Source: Candidatus Altimarinota bacterium
GTDB lineage: Bacteria; Patescibacteriota; Gracilibacteria; UBA4473
Reading direction: 5' to 3'
Assembly (NCBI GenBank): GCA_026982915.1
Contig: JALWQU010000027.1
Location: 1 to 8,499 of the forward strand
Length of the DNA: 8,499 bases
This document shows, in pieces, positions 4,976 through 8,499 of this stretch. The position numbers were made by a program, and so were the translations under genes. Below the pieces are notes generated by a model. That model searched no databases. It was not told where the DNA came from and saw nothing but the letters and a program-made list of their open reading frames with translations. Position 1 is the first letter of the stretch. Each line of letters opens with the position of its first letter.

Positions 4976-6640
4976 CTACACCCCCCTCAGCATCCCCTCC
5001 GCCTGAGCCAAAGCCACTTTTGTCACGACCTCCCCACTCAACATTTGGGCTATCGCCTTGGGGCGATCCGTGGTCGTTAAGGGATAAATATTCGTCGTGG
5101 TTTTACCCGATACAGTTGCTTTTTTTACCTCCAAATGATGATCCCCTTTGGCCGCAATCTGCGGTAAATGGGTAATCGTTAGCACCTGCCGAACCTTTCC
5201 CATCTCCTGCATAAGCCCTCCCATAGTCTCCGCAATACGACCAGAAACGCCCGTATCAATTTCATCAAATATGATAGTCGTCAGCCCCGAGGTTTCCGAT
5301 AAGAAAGATTTTAACGCAAACATAATCCGTGAGACTTCACCCCCCGAGGCTGATTTTCCCACTAGTTGCAAGGGCTGACCAAGGTTTGCCGAAAAATAAA
5401 AGTCAACCTTGTCCCGTCCAAAGAGTGAAAAATTATCAAGACTGGTTATCCTTAATTCAAAACGAGCGTGTTCCATGCCCATTTTTCGCAACATTGTTTC
5501 GATTTTTTCCGCTATAATGGCGAGTACCTTTTCCCGATTTTTGGTTAATTGTAACGCCTTATCGGCTAATTTTTGTTGTAAGTGATCAAGGGATAATTTT
5601 AAACGTTTTTCTTCATCTTCTGTATTCGATAAAACCTGAACTTTATCGCGCAAAGATTTATGTTTTTGCTTTAACGCCTCCAAATCCTGTACCTGAAAAA
5701 CCTCAAATAGTTGGTATAAAACCGACATCTGCGCCTCAATATTCGCTAATTCTTGAGGGTCCAGCGTACTCGATTCGCCCATATCATTCAAGGTTTGTGA
5801 TAAATCCTGCATCTCCAGCATAACCGACTCTAAACGCGTCACCAGCGGCTTCATGGCAGGATCTACTCTGGATAAAGACTGAGCCACCCCCAACAGTCGA
5901 TCTAATTGCGGCACAATCCCCCCTTCCTCATGATCACATAACAAAGTTGCTTCCTGTAAACCAGTCTGAATTTGTTTTTGGTTTTGTTGCCGTGAAAGCG
6001 TCTGTGTAAGTGATTCCATATCACAATTATCAAGATCTATGGTTTCGAAACGAGATAATTGGTGCTGATAAAAATCAAGGTTCAATTTTTCTGCTTGGAC
6101 CGACGCTAGCCAAGACTTATAAGCTTTCTTTTCGGTTTTATACCGCTGATAAATAGCCTGATAATCTGATAGAAGTTTCCCATTTTTTGTAAAAGTGTCT
6201 ACCACGGATAAGGGAAAAAGCGGGTCTTTTAGCTTTATGTTTTGGTGCTGTGAATGAATATCAATAAGACTTTTCCCTATGACTTTCAGCACTTCCAATC
6301 GAACCGGCACCTCTTCGATAAAAACCGCACTACGCCCTCCCGGAAAAAGTATTCGACGAATAGCGATCGTCTCATCCGCCTCAATCCCATAAGTCGATAA
6401 TTGAGGGGTAAGATTTAAACCCCGAATATCAAAAACACCTTCAATAATACATTTTTCCTCAGCCTTAGCCACAGAAGCCAACTTGAATCGCTCACCCAGA
6501 AGCAACCCCAAAGCCCCAATTATAATTGATTTACCCGCCCCCGTCTCTCCTGTCAAAACCGTAAACCCCTTATGAAAATCAATTTCCAAGTGATCTATAA
6601 GAATATAATTCTGAACGGTCAGTGTTTTTAGCATTGCCAT
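4976..6640 (-). CDS. recN: RecN, DNA double-strand-break repair ATPase
   Basis: RecN is an SMC-like ATPase that gathers broken DNA ends and helps RecA-dependent repair. Residues counted from the first ATG: Walker A GETGAGKS (31-38), the GRSAVFI motif (102-108), DIHSQHQ (127-133), a coiled-coil arm at about 155-380 with the usual break in the middle, ABC signature SASGGEVSRI (430-439), Walker B TTIIFDEIDTGVSG (454-467) and switch histidine in THLPQIA (490-496). At 554 residues it is full length for the family. RecN proteins normally begin with the sequence found here from Met3 (MLKTLTVQNY), and the promoter puts Met3 (6632-6634) six bases after the -10 box, so the true start is probably 6634 rather than 6640. 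No recognisable LexA box lies in the upstream region. A two-gene unit of unknown function follows on the same strand. Confidence 0.97.
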   Translation of the reverse strand: MAMLKTLTVQNYILIDHLEIDFHKGFTVLTGETGAGKSIIIGALGLLLGERFKLASVAKAEEKCIIEGVFDIRGLNLTPQLSTYGIEADETIAIRRILFPGGRSAVFIEEVPVRLEVLKVIGKSLIDIHSQHQNIKLKDPLFPLSVVDTFTKNGKLLSDYQAIYQRYKTEKKAYKSWLASVQAEKLNLDFYQHQLSRFETIDLDNCDMESLTQTLSRQQNQKQIQTGLQEATLLCDHEEGGIVPQLDRLLGVAQSLSRVDPAMKPLVTRLESVMLEMQDLSQTLNDMGESSTLDPQELANIEAQMSVLYQLFEVFQVQDLEALKQKHKSLRDKVQVLSNTEDEEKRLKLSLDHLQQKLADKALQLTKNREKVLAIIAEKIETMLRKMGMEHARFELRITSLDNFSLFGRDKVDFYFSANLGQPLQLVGKSASGGEVSRIMFALKSFLSETSGLTTIIFDEIDTGVSGRIAETMGGLMQEMGKVRQVLTITHLPQIAAKGDHHLEVKKATVSGKTTTNIYPLTTTDRPKAIAQMLSGEVVTKVALAQAEGMLRGV

Positions 6641-6641
6641 G

Positions 6642-6669
6642 ATTGTAGTATTTTCATCTTCGTGGTCAA
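6642..6669 (-). promoter_or_regulatory. recN promoter, predicted leaderless
   Basis: On the minus strand TTGACC (6664-6669) precedes TACAAT (6642-6647) by 16 bases. The ATG at 6638-6640 begins only one base after the -10 box, too close to be transcribed in full. The next in-frame ATG at 6632-6634 lies six bases after it, at the expected transcription start. This supports a start at Met3 on a leaderless message. Confidence 0.55.
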
Positions 6670-6684
6670 AGAAGATATTTTTTC

Positions 6685-6713
6685 TTGTTATTCGTGTTAA
6701 AATGTGTTATTAT
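6685..6713 (+). promoter_or_regulatory. Promoter of the acidic 266-residue protein gene
   Basis: TTGTTA (6685-6690) is followed after 17 bases by TATTAT (6708-6713). Transcription should start near 6720, giving a leader of about 25 bases that ends in ACCCCCTAAAAA before the ATG. There is no Shine-Dalgarno motif in that leader. The promoter is divergent from that of recN, and the two -35 boxes are 15 bases apart (6670-6684), so the two genes could be co-regulated. Confidence 0.55.
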
Positions 6714-6744
6714 GTGGTTTAATTATTTAATTACCCCCTAAAAA

Positions 6745-7545
6745 ATGGAAACTATTATTTTATCCCTACTAGCCATGACAAACATTGCTAGTCCCCTACC
6801 AACACAGCTTTTACAGGCCAGTGTTACCAATGAAGCCAATATTGATTGGGAAAACTTTGACCCCTTTGAAGGCGATTCACTCGATATCGATGATCCAAGT
6901 GCCATTGATGATATACTTGGCGACGATTTTATGAAAGATTTTGACCCCTTTGAGGGCAAAAGCGTCATGGGTGATGATTTTGAAAAAGCCTTTGATGACG
7001 AAATATTTCATAATGCCGCCGATACCGAAAATGTCACGGGTAATATTGATGTCACTGGTTTTACGGAAAATAATGTCGCCAATACCAATGATCTCGTAAA
7101 CCAAAATCAAGATTTCGCCCAAGGACTTATCGATAATGCCAACGCACAGTCCGACACTATTATGCAAGAACAACAAGCTATTATTGATAAAATGAATCAG
7201 GGCGTTGCTAATATTGAAGGTAATATTGACCGTTTCAGTCAAGAAGTAGATGGTGACGTAGAAGCGCTAAACAAGCGACTTGATACCAAAATTAACGACT
7301 ACACAAATCAGACAACAAAAAAAGCAGACGCCTTTATCGAGGCTCAATATCAAAAAGCCTCAACCGGTAATACCGCTGATATTCAAGGTGATACACAGGC
7401 TTTCTTAAAAGAAATACAGTCGGGTAATCAAAAGCTACAAGAAGATCTCAACGCCGATACACAAGATACTTTATCAAAAATTGAAACAAAAAAAACAGGT
7501 CTATTAGACAGTATTTTTAGCTTATTCTCTGGATGGTTTAAATAA
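6745..7545 (+). CDS. Acidic, cysteine-free protein with duplicated FDPFEG motif and predicted coiled coil
   Basis: I do not recognise this 266-residue protein. The N-terminus (METIILSLLAMTNIASPLP) is hydrophobic and could be a signal peptide, though it lacks a basic start. Residues about 30-95 are extremely Asp/Glu-rich and contain NFDPFEG and DFDPFEG (F38 and F66, 28 residues apart), plus the related segments GDDFMKDF (59-66) and GDDFEKAF (76-83). Residues 115-250 are rich in Gln, Asn, Asp and Lys, with regular Ile/Leu spacing suggesting a long helix or coiled coil. The last 14 residues, LLDSIFSLFSGWFK, form an aromatic amphipathic tail. No cysteine is present. The gene has its own promoter and terminator, so it is probably transcribed alone. 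An exported, calcium- or cation-binding, filament- or surface-type protein is conceivable, but this is speculation from composition. Confidence 0.82.
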   Translation: METIILSLLAMTNIASPLPTQLLQASVTNEANIDWENFDPFEGDSLDIDDPSAIDDILGDDFMKDFDPFEGKSVMGDDFEKAFDDEIFHNAADTENVTGNIDVTGFTENNVANTNDLVNQNQDFAQGLIDNANAQSDTIMQEQQAIIDKMNQGVANIEGNIDRFSQEVDGDVEALNKRLDTKINDYTNQTTKKADAFIEAQYQKASTGNTADIQGDTQAFLKEIQSGNQKLQEDLNADTQDTLSKIETKKTGLLDSIFSLFSGWFK

Positions 7546-7566
7546 ATTCCACTCAAAGAAGTTATG

Positions 7567-7599
7567 AAAAAAAAGGAAACCACTTGGTTTCCTTTTTTT
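7567..7599. terminator. Strong intrinsic terminator after the acidic protein gene
   Basis: A 14-bp perfect stem pairs 7568-7581 with 7586-7599: an A-tract plus GGAAACC, the loop ACTT, then GGTTTCC plus seven T. Because A and T runs lie on both sides it would work in either direction, but only the plus-strand gene ending at 7545 faces it here. It separates that gene from asd, which must therefore have its own promoter. Confidence 0.93.
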
Positions 7600-7621
7600 A
7601 AGCTGGACGAAAAACATTTTT

Positions 7622-7648
7622 TTGAATAATTTATGTGAGAAATAAATT
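7622..7648 (+). promoter_or_regulatory. Weak candidate promoter for asd
   Basis: TTGAAT (7622-7627) is followed after 15 bases by TAAATT (7643-7648). Both boxes are imperfect and the spacer is short. A promoter is required somewhere in 7600-7656 because of the terminator upstream. If this one is right, transcription would start at about 7655-7657, making asd essentially leaderless. Confidence 0.3.
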
Positions 7649-7656
7649 TTTAAAAC

Positions 7657-8499
7657 ATGAAACTAGCTATCTGCGGTATCACGGGCGTTGTGGGGCAAGA
7701 AATTCTTATCTGTCTGGATAAATTAAAACTCCCCCTGACCGAACTCACCTGCTTTGCTTCTGCGCGATCCGCGGGAAAAATAATCAAAACCCCTTTTGGG
7801 GAGAAAAAGATTCAGGCTTTTTCCCAAAAAGTATGTCAGGACTTCGATATTGTCTTCCTCTGTGTTGGAGGTGATTTTTCCGCTCATTTTGGACGAATTC
7901 TGGCGGAAACAAACAAGTGCGTTATCGATAATGCTTCTTATTTTCGATATGAATCAGACGTGCCGCTTATTGTCCCGGAGGTAAACGCTCAAGATATCGG
8001 CAACTCAAAACTCATCGCTAATCCCAATTGTACCACGGCAATTCTCGCCGTGGCACTTTATCCCCTTTACAAGACTTTTGGGCTCAAAAAAGTAATTATT
8101 TCGACCTATCAGGCTACTTCTGGTGGCGGACTAGAAGCCATGCAAGAACTAGAACAACAAACGCAGAACTATCTGGAAGGCTACAAAGTATCGAACAATA
8201 AATTTGCACACCCAATTCCTTTTAATCTTATTCCTGCCATAGATGTGTTTCAGGAAAATGGCTACACCAAAGAAGAAATGAAGGTCGCTTGGGAGACGCA
8301 GAAAATATTTGGCAATAAGGATTTAAAAATATCCACAACGGCTGTACGAGTCCCGACTTTTCGCGCTCATGCTGAATCCGTCACCATTGAAACCGAGCAG
8401 GATATTGATCTTGAGGTGGTAAAAACTATTTTATCCAAAGCTCCAGGCGTAAAATTGGTAGATGATCCCGAAGCACAAATCTACCCGATGCCACTAACC
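7657..8499 (+). CDS. asd: Aspartate-semialdehyde dehydrogenase (C-terminus cut by window edge)
   Basis: The enzyme reduces aspartyl phosphate with NADPH to aspartate semialdehyde, the branch-point step toward lysine/diaminopimelate, threonine and methionine. The 281 residues present start MKLAICGITGVVGQE, with the nucleotide-binding GxTGxVG loop at 7-13. They continue through VIDNASYFRY (89-98) and VPLIVPEVN (102-110) to the catalytic-cysteine motif NPNCTT with Cys125. STYQATSGGG (149-158) carries the conserved Gln152, and RVPTFRAH (231-238) supplies the substrate-binding Arg231 and the catalytic His238. Complete enzymes are about 330-340 residues, so some 50 residues lie beyond the window. 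The frame is open to the last base. The ATG is the only one giving the full Rossmann start; no Shine-Dalgarno motif precedes it. All key residues are present, so the enzyme should be active. Confidence 0.97.
   Translation, partial: MKLAICGITGVVGQEILICLDKLKLPLTELTCFASARSAGKIIKTPFGEKKIQAFSQKVCQDFDIVFLCVGGDFSAHFGRILAETNKCVIDNASYFRYESDVPLIVPEVNAQDIGNSKLIANPNCTTAILAVALYPLYKTFGLKKVIISTYQATSGGGLEAMQELEQQTQNYLEGYKVSNNKFAHPIPFNLIPAIDVFQENGYTKEEMKVAWETQKIFGNKDLKISTTAVRVPTFRAHAESVTIETEQDIDLEVVKTILSKAPGVKLVDDPEAQIYPMPLT

Noticed and set aside
4968..5005. Possible terminator at the end of recN (CTCAG...CTGAG, then a run of T on the minus strand)
   Set aside because: The stem is only 5 bp with a 12-base loop, and about ten bases separate it from the T-tract. 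It is within or at the very end of the coding sequence and is too weak to call.
4900..5517. Overlapping plus-strand open frames at 4900-5175, 5148-5378 and 5329-5517
   Set aside because: They are antisense to recN, whose full-length conserved frame explains the region. Their products are low-complexity, proline- and serine-rich translations.
6641..6744. SOS (LexA) box in front of recN
   Set aside because: recN is often SOS-controlled, but I find neither the CTGT-N8-ACAG form nor the GAAC-N4-GTTC form in the divergent spacer.
6738..7242. Minus-strand open frames at 6738-6968 and 6877-7242
   Set aside because: They are antisense to the acidic protein gene, which has a fitting promoter and terminator. 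Ser- and Ile-rich products are what the complement of Asp-, Glu- and Asn-rich codons gives.
7796..7984. Plus-strand open frame of 62 codons
   Set aside because: It is an out-of-frame reading within asd, whose catalytic motifs are all in the other frame.
1..8499. CRISPR array, tRNA, rRNA or insertion sequence
   Set aside because: I see no regularly spaced repeats, no cloverleaf-like T-loop motif, no rRNA-like stretch and no transposase or terminal inverted repeats typical of an insertion sequence.

Overview
The window looks like an AT-rich bacterial chromosome segment. Single 60-base stretches I counted by hand give about 42-53% GC in the housekeeping genes and 28-30% in the middle of the large unknown gene. 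It uses the standard genetic code: conserved glycines and tryptophans in FolD, RecN and aspartate-semialdehyde dehydrogenase use ordinary codons, and TGA acts as a stop. I see no convincing Shine-Dalgarno motif in front of any gene, and several promoters put the predicted transcript start at or next to the start codon. A small-genome or candidate-phylum bacterium is possible, but the taxonomy cannot be fixed from the sequence.

Layout. From 1 to 525 (minus) lies the N-terminal part of folD, cut by the window edge. A spacer at 526-814 holds a possible folD promoter, a small hairpin and a longer interrupted inverted repeat. At 815-1524 (minus) sits a compact toxin-antitoxin module: a Phd/YefM-type antitoxin followed, with a 4-base overlap, by a PIN-domain toxin. 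It has a strong sigma70-like promoter overlapped by a 22-bp palindrome that looks like an autoregulatory operator. The module is bracketed by an exact 11-bp direct repeat, part of a 14-bp tandem duplication on one side.

At 1630-4934 (minus) is an unrecognised two-gene unit: a 947-residue protein with a lipobox-like N-terminus, then, with another 4-base overlap, a 154-residue protein with a signal-peptide-like N-terminus. It is more AT-rich than its neighbours and, with the toxin-antitoxin module, forms an accessory block between recN and folD. RecN (DNA double-strand-break repair ATPase) occupies 4976-6640 (minus).

A divergent promoter region at about 6641-6744 separates recN from a plus-strand gene (6745-7545) for a very acidic, cysteine-free, probably extended or coiled-coil protein with an internal repeat. 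This gene ends in a strong, symmetrical intrinsic terminator. From 7657 to the window edge runs asd, aspartate-semialdehyde dehydrogenase (lysine, threonine and methionine biosynthesis), missing its C-terminus.

How the genes relate. folD, recN and asd are independent housekeeping functions. The antitoxin and toxin form one self-regulated operon. The 947- and 154-residue proteins are probably co-translated and may act together at the cell envelope, but no function can be assigned. They are the best candidates here for something undescribed.
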